This document shows positions 1 to 8,152 of a stretch of DNA of 64,000 nucleotides, one piece after another. This DNA is from Pseudomonadota bacterium (GTDB lineage: Bacteria > Pseudomonadota > Gammaproteobacteria > Steroidobacterales > Steroidobacteraceae), in the NCBI GenBank assembly GCA_018241445.1, contig JAFEDT010000008.1:1-64000 (forward strand), written 5' to 3'. How positions within the stretch are numbered: position 1 is the first letter of the stretch; every line of letters starts with the position of its first letter. The position numbers and the translations under genes are program-made. The notes below the pieces were generated by a model. It was not told where the DNA came from, searched no databases, and saw only the letters and a list, made by a program, of their open reading frames with translations.

Positions 1-15
1 CGCAAAACAGCGCTT

Positions 16-38
16 CTGACCGGCCTTCGGCCGGTCAG
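16..38. repeat. Perfect hairpin at window edge
   Basis: CTGACCGGCC and GGCCGGTCAG form a perfect 10-bp stem around a TTC loop, and short GCGC segments outside it could extend the pairing. No T-run follows, so it is not a classical terminator. It lies just outside the truncated methyltransferase and may be a repeat or the end of an upstream unit. Confidence 0.5.
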
Positions 39-112
39 ACTGCGCTGCGGGTGAGACCACTGATGAAGAAAACGAGACCGGAAGAAATAGTCGTCGTCAG
101 AGGAAGAAGTAG

Positions 113-979
113 TTGACGCCGCCCACGGAGGGCACCGTCTACGGCAGCGAGGACGTGATTGATGCCGACGTTCGATGGCTTGGCACCACTGACCCTGAGC
201 GTCTAGGGTATCCCACACAGAAACCGATTGGTTTGTTGGAACGAATCGTAAAGTCGTCTAGCAAGCCAGGGGACGTCGTGCTTGATCCGTTCTGTGGTTG
301 TGGGACCGCTGTTCATGCGGCGCAGAAGCTAGGCCGTCAGTGGATCGGTATCGACATCACACATCTAGCAATATCGCTCATTGAGAAGCGCCTGAAGGAT
401 GCGTTTCCTATGATTGCCTTCGAGGTCCATGGCACACCGAAGGATTTGGATGGTGCCAAGGATCTGGCAGACCGTGATAAGTACCAGTTTCAGTGGTGGG
501 CATGTTCTCTGGTCAACGCACAACCATACGCCGGCAAGAAGAAGGGCGCGGACGGCGGCGTTGATGGCTTGATCTATTTCAGCGATGAGTTGAATAAGAC
601 AAAGAAGATCGTCGTGTCGGTCAAAGGCGGAGAAAACGTCGATGTGAAGATGGTTCGGGAACTTATCACTGTCGTTGAACAGCAGAAGGCTGAAATCGGC
701 GTCTTCATAAGCATCTCGCCTGCCACAAAGCCAATGATCACAGAAGCAGCGGCTGCTGGCTTCTACACGTCCGCGTTTAACAAGGATTCGAAGTTTCCGA
801 AGATTCAGCTTCTCACCATTGAGAGCCTACTTGAGAAGAAGGACTCTGCGCGGTATCCAAACTTGGATGCTGGTGCTCTCACGTTCAAGAAGGCCCAAGT
901 CGAACACGGCGAGGACAAACAGCACGACCTATTCACGGTATCCGCTAAGCCCAAAAAGGGTTCAAAGGCAAAACCCTAA
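113..979 (+). pseudogene. N-terminally truncated DNA methyltransferase with a C-terminal Mrr-like nuclease domain
   Basis: The readable part begins with the C-terminal half of a beta-class (N4/N6) DNA methyltransferase: YPTQKP, then the AdoMet-binding DPFCGCGT near residue 60, then WIGIDIT. A second domain follows with GADGGVDG and VSVKGG (about residues 145-172), a pattern typical of PD-(D/E)XK restriction nucleases. Family members carry a long N-terminal part with the catalytic (D/N)PP(Y/F) motif. Here an in-frame TAG at 110-112 precedes the TTG taken as first codon, so that part is missing and methylation activity is unlikely. Base composition is clearly more A+T-rich than the chromosome to the right. 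I read it as a decayed restriction-modification gene at the edge of an island anchored at tRNA-Phe. An intact copy interrupted by a frameshift upstream of the window cannot be excluded. Confidence 0.75.
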
Positions 980-995
980 TGCCTGAACAGAACCC

Positions 996-1229
996 TCAAT
1001 CGCGTTCGTGCTGGCGTCGCCTCGGACATATTCGTCTTGGCTGTAGTTCACGGTCCATGTGCTCCGCGAACTGGGCGGCGATCTTGCGATACATGCGTGC
1101 TTCGTCGGTTGCAAGCCAATCCTCCGGGGAGACGTTCTTCCGTAGGGCTTTCTTGATGCCGTCGAACATCTTCCCGGTAATGTGGCAGGAGCACTTGGCC
1201 GCCGCGTTCGAATCGCCAGATGGATACAA
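996..1229 (-). CDS. Small hypothetical protein, possibly a gene remnant
   Basis: About 77 residues, readable from a TTG codon; the same frame stays open upstream to a TAG at about 1263-1265 without an ATG or GTG. The residue pattern (KMFDGIKKALRK, EDWLATDEARMYRKIAAQF) looks like a helical coding region rather than a shadow frame. No family is recognised. It lies convergent to the truncated methyltransferase and between it and tRNA-Phe, in the same low-GC segment. The missing good start codon suggests a remnant. Confidence that it is expressed is low. Confidence 0.3.
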   Translation of the reverse strand: MYPSGDSNAAAKCSCHITGKMFDGIKKALRKNVSPEDWLATDEARMYRKIAAQFAEHMDRELQPRRICPRRRQHERD

Positions 1230-1286
1230 AATGGGTACATCGCCCGTCCGGACGAACCCCCTGTCATTCTAACTTCTTGATTTGAA

Positions 1287-1362
1287 TGGTGGCCGGGGTC
1301 GGAATCGAACCAACGACACGCGGATTTTCAATCCGCTGCTCTACCAACTGAGCTACCCGGCC
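1287..1362 (-). tRNA. tRNA-Phe (GAA)
   Basis: This is a 76-nt cloverleaf on the minus strand. The acceptor stem starts GGCCGGG, the D arm contains AGCTCAGTTGGTAGAGC, and the anticodon stem GCGGA/TCCGC encloses the loop TTGAAAA with anticodon GAA at 1329-1327. The T arm contains GGTTCGATTCC, and the 3' CCA is encoded at 1289-1287. The 3' end faces the low-GC segment at 1-1286, the usual orientation when an integrative element uses the tRNA 3' end as attachment site. Confidence 0.97.
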
Positions 1363-1382
1363 GCCGTTTGAAGGAAGGCCGC

Positions 1383-1413
1383 GTATTAGGCCCGCAGTCC
1401 CCTCGCCAGGCAA
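1383..1413 (-). promoter_or_regulatory. Candidate promoter of tRNA-Phe
   Basis: On the minus strand TTGCCT (1413-1408) and TAATAC (1388-1383) are separated by 19 bases and followed by a GC-rich discriminator. Transcription would start about 14 bases before the tRNA. The spacer is long, so confidence is modest. Confidence 0.35.
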
Positions 1414-1583
1414 GTCCCACGCGCTCACACCTACCCCCGGACAGACTATCTATAAAGAGGAGTACCCCCCCTACCCTTGGGCTCCCCCGGGCTCCGCCGG
1501 CCGGGACATGCCTGTCCGTGGGCCGGCCCCCTACAATCTCCCTGAGGTCCGGGTATCAGGGACACAGCCCGGTGGAGTCAAGT

Positions 1584-1598
1584 ACTTGATTTACAAGT
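1584..1598. promoter_or_regulatory. Short A+T-rich dyad, possible operator
   Basis: ACTTG and CAAGT form a perfect inverted repeat around ATTTA in otherwise very GC-rich DNA, about 120 bases before the kinase leader. It could be an operator for the kinase-regulator unit. The size is small and no family match is claimed. Confidence 0.25.
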
Positions 1599-1707
1599 TT
1601 TCGGGCCGGCAGTCGCCCCGCGCGGAGCAGAAGGGGCATTGCCTTTCCGGTGAGCATCTGCCCCGCGGGGTGAAGCGCGACCCCGCCGCCAGTCCCGGCG
1701 GGCGCGC

Positions 1708-1713
1708 TAGACT
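1708..1713 (+). promoter_or_regulatory. Candidate -10 box (TAGACT) before the kinase leader ORF
   Basis: TAGACT lies 11 bases before an ATG at 1719 that opens a 12-residue frame. Transcription would start at or next to that ATG. No good -35 element is visible at 16-18 bases upstream. Confidence 0.35.
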
Positions 1714-1718
1714 GTGCA

Positions 1719-1757
1719 ATGCACCTGCGCCATCCGATGCGAGACCGCCCGTCATGA
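1719..1757 (+). CDS. Putative 12-residue leader peptide of the sensor kinase
   Basis: The frame MHLRHPMRDRPS starts at an ATG placed where transcription from the TAGACT box should begin, and stops at TGA (1755-1757). That stop overlaps the kinase start as ATGA. There is no ribosome binding site for either start, so a leaderless mini-ORF that couples translation to the kinase is a reasonable reading. It could also be chance, because a frame this short carries little statistical weight. Confidence 0.3.
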   Translation: MHLRHPMRDRPS

Positions 1758-3577
1758 ACGCCGACGCGAAGTCCCTGGAAGATACCGGCCTGGAATACCT
1801 GGGCCAGCCGGCACTGCGTACCGGCGAGCTCGCCCGGGTCAGCGAGTCCCTGCATGCGCGCGAGCGTCTGCTGGTGGCCTCGGCCCGCGCCAGCCGCCTG
1901 CTGCTGGAGGCGCCGGACCTGCGTGCCGCCATTCCCGACGTGCTGGCGCTGCTCGGTGAAGCGGCGCACGTCGACAGTGTGAAGGTGATGGAATCGCGAC
2001 GCGGCGACGAAGGCCAGCCGCAGCTGGTCGTCACCGCCGCGTGGAGCGCCCCGGGCGTCAACTCACCCATGTCGGTGGGCACGACGATCTGCATGGCCGA
2101 GGACAGCTGCACCCCGGTGTTCCAGGAACTGCGGGCTGGCCGCAGCGTGTGTTTCAGCAAAGTGGACGTCTGCCCGGAAGCACTCGCCCCCCTCGGTGTC
2201 GTGCACGGAGCGCATGCGCTCACCAAGGCCATCGTGCCGATCTTCCTCGCCGGCGAATTCATCGGCGTACTCGGATTCGACAACGCGCGACAGGAGCGCC
2301 CCATCGATGCCTCGGAGCTCGCGGCGCTGGAGACCGCGGCGGGTGTGATCGGCGCCGCCCTGCACCGCGAGCGGCTGGTGGACGACGTGCGGCGCGAACG
2401 CGAGCGTGCCGCCGAGGAACGCGCCGCGGAGCTGGCGCGCGCCAACGCCGTCATCCGCGCCAACCTGGAGCGGCTTGCCGGACAGACCGATCTGCACAGT
2501 TTCATGGGCCACATGCTGCTGGAGGCGACCCGCCAGTTCGACGCCATTTCCGGCGCGGTGATTGTCCTGAAGGAGTCCACGCAGGAGTGGGCGATCGTGG
2601 CGCACGCGCGTGGCGGCGAGCTGGCGACACCGTTCATGCCGCGCACCATTCCGGTGGCCGGCTCGGTGTTCACGCAGCGCATCGCGGCCCTCAACGCACC
2701 GGTGCACCTGGAGATCGCCAGCGATAGCGACGAGATCTGGCCGGGTCTGCTGGCGTTCCAGAGGCGCAGCGGCGCCCTCAGCACCGTGTTGTACCCGTTG
2801 ATCTTCGGCGGCCAGAACATCGGCTTCCTGGCCATGAGCTTCACTCGCCTGGCCACCGACGTGCAGCGCAGCGAGCTGCTGGTGGCGCTGGCGCAGCAGG
2901 CGACACTTGCTGTACAGCTCACCCGGGTGGCCGCGGCGGCGAAGGAAGCGGCGGTGCTCATGGAGCGCGCCCGCATCGGCCAGGAGATCCACGACGGCCT
3001 GGCGCAGGCCTTCACCGGGATCCTCATGCAGCTGGGCGCCGCCGAGGAGTTTCCGCTGTGCAAGAAGCGCGACAGCGCGCTGTCGCTGATCCTCTCGCGC
3101 GTACGCGGACTGGCGCGCGACGGCCTGGCGGACGCGCGCCGCTCGGTCATGGCACTGCGCCTGGACCAGACGCGGCGCAAGGGACTGGAGCTGGCGCTGC
3201 GGCAGCTGGCCGAGCGCTCCACCGTCCCCGGCGGCGTCACCTGCACTTTCGAGGGCGGCGGTATCTCCACCGGGCTGCGTCCCGAGCACGAACACGAACT
3301 GCTGCGCATCGCCCAGGAGGCGGTGAGCAACGCCGTGCGCCACGCGCACCCGCACACCGTGCGCATCAGCATGCTCACCGAGGATGCGCACTGGGAGATG
3401 AGTGTGGCCGACGACGGCGTCGGCATGGAGCAGCGGCCGGAACAGTACGCGCGCGAGGGTTTCGGTCTGTCGAGCATGCGCCAGCGGGCGGGTGCGATCG
3501 GCGGGGAGTGGAGCATCGAGAGCCAGCCAGGCCACGGCACGCGCGTGAGTGTGCGCATCCTGAAGCAGGCCGCCTGA
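1754..3577 (+). CDS. GAF-domain sensor histidine kinase, NarL-partner type (HisKA_3/HATPase)
   Basis: A 607-residue soluble kinase. Two GAF-like regions fill the N-terminal two thirds (about residues 45-205 and 245-385), separated by an Arg/Glu/Ala-rich coiled coil (about 205-245). The dimerisation and phosphoacceptor region has GQEIHDGLAQAF with H413. The catalytic domain has an N box (AQEAVSNAVRHA, about residue 525), DDGVGM and GFGLSSMRQRA. No membrane segment or signal peptide is seen, so it senses a cytoplasmic signal, presumably through GAF ligand binding; several Cys residues in the first GAF could bind a cofactor, but this is speculation. The ATG at 1754 was chosen because the frame upstream (back to 1508) is low-complexity and overlaps a hairpin. 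The stop overlaps the next ATG, so it is coupled to its response regulator. Confidence 0.88.
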   Translation: MNADAKSLEDTGLEYLGQPALRTGELARVSESLHARERLLVASARASRLLLEAPDLRAAIPDVLALLGEAAHVDSVKVMESRRGDEGQPQLVVTAAWSAPGVNSPMSVGTTICMAEDSCTPVFQELRAGRSVCFSKVDVCPEALAPLGVVHGAHALTKAIVPIFLAGEFIGVLGFDNARQERPIDASELAALETAAGVIGAALHRERLVDDVRRERERAAEERAAELARANAVIRANLERLAGQTDLHSFMGHMLLEATRQFDAISGAVIVLKESTQEWAIVAHARGGELATPFMPRTIPVAGSVFTQRIAALNAPVHLEIASDSDEIWPGLLAFQRRSGALSTVLYPLIFGGQNIGFLAMSFTRLATDVQRSELLVALAQQATLAVQLTRVAAAAKEAAVLMERARIGQEIHDGLAQAFTGILMQLGAAEEFPLCKKRDSALSLILSRVRGLARDGLADARRSVMALRLDQTRRKGLELALRQLAERSTVPGGVTCTFEGGGISTGLRPEHEHELLRIAQEAVSNAVRHAHPHTVRISMLTEDAHWEMSVADDGVGMEQRPEQYAREGFGLSSMRQRAGAIGGEWSIESQPGHGTRVSVRILKQAA

Positions 3578-4212
3578 TGGCGGCCGAGTTGAAACCGAAG
3601 ATCCGCGTCGTGCTTGCCGACGATCACCCGGTGGTGCGCGACGGGCTGGCGGCCATGGTCAACCAGCAGCCTGACATGGAAGTGGTGGCCGAGGCGGGCG
3701 ACGGAGACGAAGCCATCGCGCTGTATGCCCAGCACCGCCCCGACGTGATGGTGCTCGACCTGCGCATGCCCAAGCGCGACGGCGTGGCGGTGGTGCAGCG
3801 CGTGCTGGAGGCGCACCCCAAGGCCTGCATCCTGATCATGACCACCTACGACGGCGACGAGGACATCTTCCAGTGCCTGTCGCAGGGCGCCAAGGGTTAT
3901 CTGCTGAAGGATGCGCCGCGCCAGGAAATCCTGTCCGCCATCCGCGCGGTCAGCGAAGACCGGCCCTATACCTCCTCGACGGTGGCGGCCAAGGCGCTGC
4001 AGCGCATGGCGAAGCCGAGCCTGACCCAGCGTGAGCTGGACGTGTTGCAGCTGGTGGCCGAGGGCCGCAGCAACAAGGACATCGCGCGCCGGCTGTCGAT
4101 CACCGAAGGCACCGCCAAGACTCACGTCAAGGCGATCCTGACCAAGCTCGATGCCATCAGCCGCACCGAAGCGGTCGCGGTCGCGCACAAGCGCGGGCTG
4201 ATCCACCTGTAA
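3577..4212 (+). CDS. LuxR/NarL-family response regulator
   Basis: 211 residues. The receiver domain has the acidic pocket D15-D16 and phosphoacceptor D61 (VLDLRMPKRDG), then the conserved T/S and K (LLKDAP). The C-terminal LuxR-type helix-turn-helix (about 145-205) contains LTQRELDVLQLVAEGRSNKD and TAKTHV. The start ATG overlaps the kinase TGA (TGATG), giving a one-operon cognate pair. Output is transcriptional and targets are unknown. It ends 44 bases before the convergent yggX. Confidence 0.93.
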   Translation: MAAELKPKIRVVLADDHPVVRDGLAAMVNQQPDMEVVAEAGDGDEAIALYAQHRPDVMVLDLRMPKRDGVAVVQRVLEAHPKACILIMTTYDGDEDIFQCLSQGAKGYLLKDAPRQEILSAIRAVSEDRPYTSSTVAAKALQRMAKPSLTQRELDVLQLVAEGRSNKDIARRLSITEGTAKTHVKAILTKLDAISRTEAVAVAHKRGLIHL

Positions 4213-4256
4213 GCGCGGACCTTCGCGCATCCGCCAGCGGCGTCTGGCAGGGCGAC

Positions 4257-4535
4257 CTACGGCTTCGGTGGCTGAAAACCCTCGGGCGCCTGCGAACCGG
4301 CGCCGAAGAAGAACTTTTCCATCTCCCCCTCGAGAAACTTGCGCGCCTTCGGCTCGATGGGAGTCAGGCGGTACTCGTTCATGAGCATCGTCTGGTGTTG
4401 CAGCCAGCGCGCCCAACCTTCCTTCGAGACATGCTCGAAGACCCGCTTGCCGAGGTCGCCGGGATACGGCGCCCGCTCCAGGCCCGGCGCCTCGTGTTTC
4501 AACACCACGCATTGCACTGTCCGCGCCACGCTCAA
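4257..4535 (-). CDS. yggX: Fe(2+)-trafficking protein YggX
   Basis: 92 residues, the normal length for this small family. The N-terminus has the conserved Cys (C9 in RTVQCVVL), followed by the family pattern [20 protein letters not shown] and LMNEYRL. The protein is linked to labile iron handling and protection of Fe-S enzymes from oxidation. The ATG overlaps the stop of mutY as ATGA, and mutY-yggX is a widespread gammaproteobacterial pair. MutY itself is an Fe-S enzyme, which fits the coupling. Confidence 0.95.
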   Translation of the reverse strand: MSVARTVQCVVLKHEAPGLERAPYPGDLGKRVFEHVSKEGWARWLQHQTMLMNEYRLTPIEPKARKFLEGEMEKFFFGAGSQAPEGFQPPKP

Positions 4536-5641
4536 TCTCCTTCCGGCGCGCTGCCGCCGAAGCGCCGCAGCAAGGCCATGACTGGCGCCGGCAGGCCCAG
4601 GCGCGCCGGCGCGCGCGTGTTATACCAGACGCACTCCGTCGCATCCATGACTGCCCCCCCGGCAGCACCGGGAAGGTCGCTGGCCCGGGCGCGCGCACTT
4701 GCGGTGGCGGGCAGTTGCGCCAGCAGCGGCGCGATGCGCAGGTCGAAGTGCGTGAAAGCGTGCTGGACTTCTTCCAGCGGGGTGAGGGGTGTGCTCAGGG
4801 CGAACGACTCCTCGAGAAACTGCCGCGCTGCCTCGGCGGTCTCGAACTGCGGCAGGCACCACAGGCCGCCCCAGATGCCGCTGGGCGGCCGGCGCCGCAG
4901 CAGCACCGACTGTCCGGCAAGGGCAATGAGCATGCAGGTCTGCCTGCTGGGACGCGCACGCGCGCCGCGGGGTGCGGGCAGCTCGTGCTGGCGCCCCTGT
5001 GAACGCGCCAGGCATCCCGGCGCCAGCGGGCAGTCACCGCAGCGTGGCTGGCGCCGTGTACACACGCCCGCGCCCAGGTCCATGATCGCCTGCGTGTAAC
5101 GGGCCACCTCGCGCGCGGGAGTGCATTCATCGGCCAGTCGCCACAGGCGCGCCAGCGTCCCGCGGTCGGCCGGGTTGCCCTCGACCGCGAAGTAACGCGA
5201 CAGCACGCGCCGTACATTGCCGTCGAGGATGGCGTAGCGCTCGCCGCGGCTCAGGGCCAGGATAGCCCCGGCGGTGGAGCGGCCGATGCCCGGCAGTGCC
5301 GCCACCGCGGCAAAGTCTGTTGGGAACCGGCCGTCGTGATCCGCGCAGATCTGCTGCGCGGCGCGCTGCAGGTTGCGCGCGCGCGCGTAGTAACCCAGCC
5401 CGGCCCACAGGTGCAACACCTCGTCCAGCGGCGCGGCTGCGAGCGCGTGCACGTCGGGGAAGCGCTCCATGAAGCGCTGGTAGTAGGGAACAACGGTGGC
5501 AACCTGCGTCTGCTGCAGCATGATTTCCGACACCCACACGCGGTAGGCGCTGCGCTCATGCTGCCAGGGCAGGTCGTGCCGGCCGGCGCGCGCGTGCCAG
5601 GCAAGCAGCGCTGCCGGCAGGGCTTCAGGATCGCCGCGCAC
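4532..5641 (-). CDS. mutY: Adenine DNA glycosylase MutY
   Basis: 369 residues. MutY removes adenine mispaired with 8-oxoguanine and acts in the same GO pathway as MutM, encoded at 38311-39126. Visible features are catalytic E39 ([10 protein letters not shown]), the helix-hairpin-helix [10 protein letters not shown] (116-125), catalytic D140 ([11 protein letters not shown]) and the 4Fe-4S loop C194-x6-C201-x2-C204-x5-C210. A C-terminal NUDIX-like domain recognises 8-oxoG. The start is GTG, directly after an in-frame TGA, so the N-terminus cannot be longer. It follows the DUF4097 gene by 9 bases and overlaps yggX. Confidence 0.96.
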   Translation of the reverse strand: MRGDPEALPAALLAWHARAGRHDLPWQHERSAYRVWVSEIMLQQTQVATVVPYYQRFMERFPDVHALAAAPLDEVLHLWAGLGYYARARNLQRAAQQICADHDGRFPTDFAAVAALPGIGRSTAGAILALSRGERYAILDGNVRRVLSRYFAVEGNPADRGTLARLWRLADECTPAREVARYTQAIMDLGAGVCTRRQPRCGDCPLAPGCLARSQGRQHELPAPRGARARPSRQTCMLIALAGQSVLLRRRPPSGIWGGLWCLPQFETAEAARQFLEESFALSTPLTPLEEVQHAFTHFDLRIAPLLAQLPATASARARASDLPGAAGGAVMDATECVWYNTRAPARLGLPAPVMALLRRFGGSAPEGD

Positions 5642-5650
5642 GGTGCCTGC

Positions 5651-6541
5651 TCAGTGGTCGCACACCGTCACGTCGCCACTGAGGGTCTTCACGCGCAGGC
5701 TGCCGGCGCCCTCGCCGAAGGTACCCTGCTGTGAATGGCCCACGGCCTCGCCGGTATCGCCGGCCGCGCGCAGGCAGTTGTGCAGGTCGCCGCTGAAGGT
5801 CGACAGCTCGTAGCGGTAGCCGCCCGGTGCTGCGGCGTGCAGGGTGACGGCGCCGCTGATCGAGGCGAGATCCAGGTTCGCGCCACGCGCCAGCGTACCG
5901 GTGAACTTCAGGTCACCGGCCGTGGTCCGCACGCGCACCGAGCGGGCGTTCTGCAGGCCCGCCACCAGGTTGCCGCTGGTGGTGCCGCCCTCGATCTCCC
6001 CGCCGGCGCCCGTCAGGCGGATGTCGCCGCTGATGCTGCTGACGTGCCAGCGCGCACTCGGGCCGTGCCCCTTGAGAATCATGTCGCCGCTGACACTCTT
6101 CAGGTCCGCATCCTTGTCCGCAAGTTCAGCCTGGATGTCGCCGCTGACCGAGTTCAGCCGCTGGACTCCCAGCACACCGGTGGTGCTGATGTCGGCGCTG
6201 ACCGCAGAGACATGCACCTCACTGTCTTTGGGCACCTTCACGGTCAGCTCGGCATCGCCGGAACGCATCAGCAGATGCGGCGGCAGGATCACCTTCACGA
6301 CGGTGCGTCCCGGCTGGTGGGTGACGTCGACGCGCTCCACGCCGCTGCCCAGCTCCCCGGTCACACTGACCTGGGGCTGCTCCCACCCCATGACCTTGAC
6401 GGTGCCGCTGACGTTGCTCACTTCCACGATCCCGCGCGCATCGGCAGGCACGGCCTGCTGGAAATCGTGCGGCTCTGCGGCTGCGGCCGGCGCCGCGAGC
6501 GGCAGGGTCGCTGCGGCAATCATTACAAGGCGGCGATACAT
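5651..6541 (-). CDS. DUF4097 beta-repeat protein, exported
   Basis: 296 residues with a signal peptide (MYRRLVMIAAATLPL, cleavage near AAAAE). The rest is a regular beta structure in which an S/T-x-SG-D/N motif recurs roughly every 20 residues (SVSGDI, SVSGDM, SISGDI, TTSGNL, SISGAV, TFSGDL, TLSGDV), typical of DUF4097 adhesin-like beta-helices. It is probably periplasmic or surface-attached. It starts 1 base after the anti-sigma gene and is therefore the likely third member of the ECF sigma unit. The open frame continues upstream to 7060, but that part is a shadow of the anti-sigma gene. Confidence 0.88.
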   Translation of the reverse strand: MYRRLVMIAAATLPLAAPAAAAEPHDFQQAVPADARGIVEVSNVSGTVKVMGWEQPQVSVTGELGSGVERVDVTHQPGRTVVKVILPPHLLMRSGDAELTVKVPKDSEVHVSAVSADISTTGVLGVQRLNSVSGDIQAELADKDADLKSVSGDMILKGHGPSARWHVSSISGDIRLTGAGGEIEGGTTSGNLVAGLQNARSVRVRTTAGDLKFTGTLARGANLDLASISGAVTLHAAAPGGYRYELSTFSGDLHNCLRAAGDTGEAVGHSQQGTFGEGAGSLRVKTLSGDVTVCDH

Positions 6542-6542
6542 G

Positions 6543-7178
6543 TCAGATCCCCCTGCCGGTGTCGCCGGCGGTGTGCACATCCGTGAGGACGCGCATTTCA
6601 TCCTGGTAGGTGTTGATGAGCAGTTCCTGCAGCAGCGCGTTGCCCGGGTCCTTGCCGAGCGCGGCCTCCAGGTCTTCCTTGGCCTTGCGAATCGTCTCCA
6701 GGCTGAACAGCACCCGCGCCCGCGAAGCCGGCGGCAGGGCTGCAATCTTCGCCTGCAGCGACTGCAGCAGCGCGGCACGCTGGCGCTCGAAGCGCGGATC
6801 GCTGACGAACGCCGCATCGAGCGCGGTGGGCGCATCGAGCACCGCCGGGTTCGCCTGCGCCCCCCCGGGCGCGGCGGCCACGGTCGCCCCAGCGCGGGCC
6901 GCCACGGGCGGCGCCCGCGGGCCGGACAACAAGTCGCGGCCAATCCACACGCCAAGGGCCACGCTCGCCACCATCGCCGCGGCAGCAAGCCACGGCTGCG
7001 CCATGAATCGCCGGGCGCCGCGGGACGGCAGCGCCGCGGGGCCCACCCCCTCACCCGCATCGGCCGCCGGCGCGGCGTCCGCCTGGCTGGCGCGGATTCG
7101 CGCCTCGATCTGCGGCCACAGGTCCCGCGCCGGCTCGATGGCCCGCGGCAGCTCGCCGAGCGACTTCACCTTGTCCAT
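6543..7178 (-). CDS. Putative membrane anti-sigma factor
   Basis: 211 residues encoded directly after and overlapping the ECF sigma gene (ATGA). It has a short cytoplasmic N-terminus, one membrane helix (about 62-80, PWLAAAAMVASVALGVWIG) and a periplasmic C-terminal part predicted to be helical. No zinc-binding anti-sigma motif (HxxxCxxC) is present. The assignment therefore rests on position, topology and size rather than on a domain. The start MDKVKSLGELP is preferred; the open frame to 7394 lies inside the sigma gene. Confidence 0.7.
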   Translation of the reverse strand: MDKVKSLGELPRAIEPARDLWPQIEARIRASQADAAPAADAGEGVGPAALPSRGARRFMAQPWLAAAAMVASVALGVWIGRDLLSGPRAPPVAARAGATVAAAPGGAQANPAVLDAPTALDAAFVSDPRFERQRAALLQSLQAKIAALPPASRARVLFSLETIRKAKEDLEAALGKDPGNALLQELLINTYQDEMRVLTDVHTAGDTGRGI

Positions 7179-7738
7179 CACGCCACCTCCAGGTCCAGCC
7201 GGTCGCGCAGCAGCCGTCGTGCCCGGTGCAGCTGCGCCTTGCAGGTCCCCTCGGCGATTCCCAGCATGCGGGCCGCCTCCTCGTGCGAATACCCGTACAA
7301 CGCATGCAGGACCAGCGCATCGCGCGCCCCCTCGGGCAGCTCGCCGATCGCGATCTCGATGTCCTGCACTTCCATGGGAGTCTCCAGTATCCACTCAGCG
7401 GCCGGCGCGTCCTCGTCCGGCGATTCCACCACCTGTTCCACATCCCGGTTCTTGCGGCGCTTCGCCAGCGCCACGTTGACCGCAATGCGGTGCAGCCAGG
7501 TCGACAGCGAGCTGCGGGTCTCGAACCGGGCCAGGGCCCGCCAGGCGTTCACGAAGGTCTCCTGCGTACAATCCTCGGCCAGCGCGGCGTCGCGGGTCAT
7601 CCGCAGGCACAGGCCATGAACCCGCCCGGCGTGCTCCCGGTACAAACGCTCGAAGGCACGGGTATCCCCGGACCGGGCGCGTTGCACCAGCGCCCCCTCC
7701 CAGTCGACCCGGCTTTCCTGCGGCTCGGCGTGTGTCAT
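7178..7738 (-). CDS. ECF-type RNA polymerase sigma factor
   Basis: 186 residues. Region 2 has AFERLYREHAGRVHGLCLRM and the core-binding/-10 part EDCTQETFVNAWRAL with STWLHRIAVNVAL. Region 4 has LPEGARDALVLHALYGYSHE and GTCKAQLHRARRLLRDRL. Transcriptional role: directs polymerase to promoters of an unknown, probably envelope-related regulon, as the operon carries a membrane anti-sigma and an exported beta-repeat protein. No convincing autoregulatory promoter was identified. An imperfect hairpin at about 7778-7809 lies upstream. Confidence 0.93.
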   Translation of the reverse strand: MTHAEPQESRVDWEGALVQRARSGDTRAFERLYREHAGRVHGLCLRMTRDAALAEDCTQETFVNAWRALARFETRSSLSTWLHRIAVNVALAKRRKNRDVEQVVESPDEDAPAAEWILETPMEVQDIEIAIGELPEGARDALVLHALYGYSHEEAARMLGIAEGTCKAQLHRARRLLRDRLDLEVA

Positions 7739-7909
7739 CGGTAAGTTGGAGGACGATTCGGCCCCAAGGGTTTAAATGCGCAAAAGTCGCCGCCGTGCGA
7801 CGCTTTTGCAACCCCGTTGTCACGTCACTCCTGTTAACTTCCATACCTGCGGGTTCAAGGTGCCCGCCGGTAAGGACGCCAGACGACAGCGGACTTCAAG
7901 GAGCGGCAG

Positions 7910-8152
7910 ATGGGACAGTACAACACCCTCAGGGGACTGAAGCTCCCCACTTCCGGGACGGTCGATGCGATCGCCGCGGTGCTGCGCAATCACTGGCGCG
8001 CCGCCGCGCGTGCCCCCATGCTGCGCCGCCTCGGCGCTTCCCCCTGGATCCAGGGTCTGCACGTGCGCGCGGTTACCCTGCGCCTGGAGGAAGCCCTGCG
8101 CCTGGGAGAAGGCGTTCACCACCTGACCAGGGGCGGCAGGCTCATCAGGTAG
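7910..8152 (+). CDS. Small hypothetical protein with a good ribosome binding site
   Basis: 80 residues starting at an ATG preceded by AAGGAG with a 6-base spacer (CAAGGAGCGGCAGATG), one of the best Shine-Dalgarno sequences in the window. The sequence is basic and helical (RNHWRAAARAPMLRRLG). No family is recognised. Its 3' end overlaps the end of hemF on the other strand by 37 bases, which lowers confidence. The strong initiation site argues that something is translated here. Confidence 0.45.
   Translation: MGQYNTLRGLKLPTSGTVDAIAAVLRNHWRAAARAPMLRRLGASPWIQGLHVRAVTLRLEEALRLGEGVHHLTRGGRLIR

Larger units (their letters stand above)
1363..1753. other. Gene-free stretch between tRNA-Phe and the sensor kinase
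   Basis: No convincing gene is present. It contains the tRNA promoter, a two-part hairpin at 1496-1527 (GCCGGCC with GGCCGGC, then GGACA with TGTCC around a TGCC loop), a TACAAT box at 1532-1537, an ACTTG-ATTTA-CAAGT dyad at 1584-1598 and, at its right end, a TAGACT box with a 12-codon reading frame leading into the kinase start. Confidence 0.6.

Noticed and set aside
1591..4698. A 1035-codon open frame on the minus strand
   Set aside because: It runs antisense through the GAF kinase and response regulator, is dominated by Arg, Ser and Ala, and shows no domain. It is a GC-rich shadow frame.
7778..7809. Imperfect hairpin GCAAAAG...CTTTTGC upstream of the ECF sigma gene as an autoregulatory operator
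   Set aside because: It has an internal bulge and does not resemble an ECF promoter; no evidence for function.
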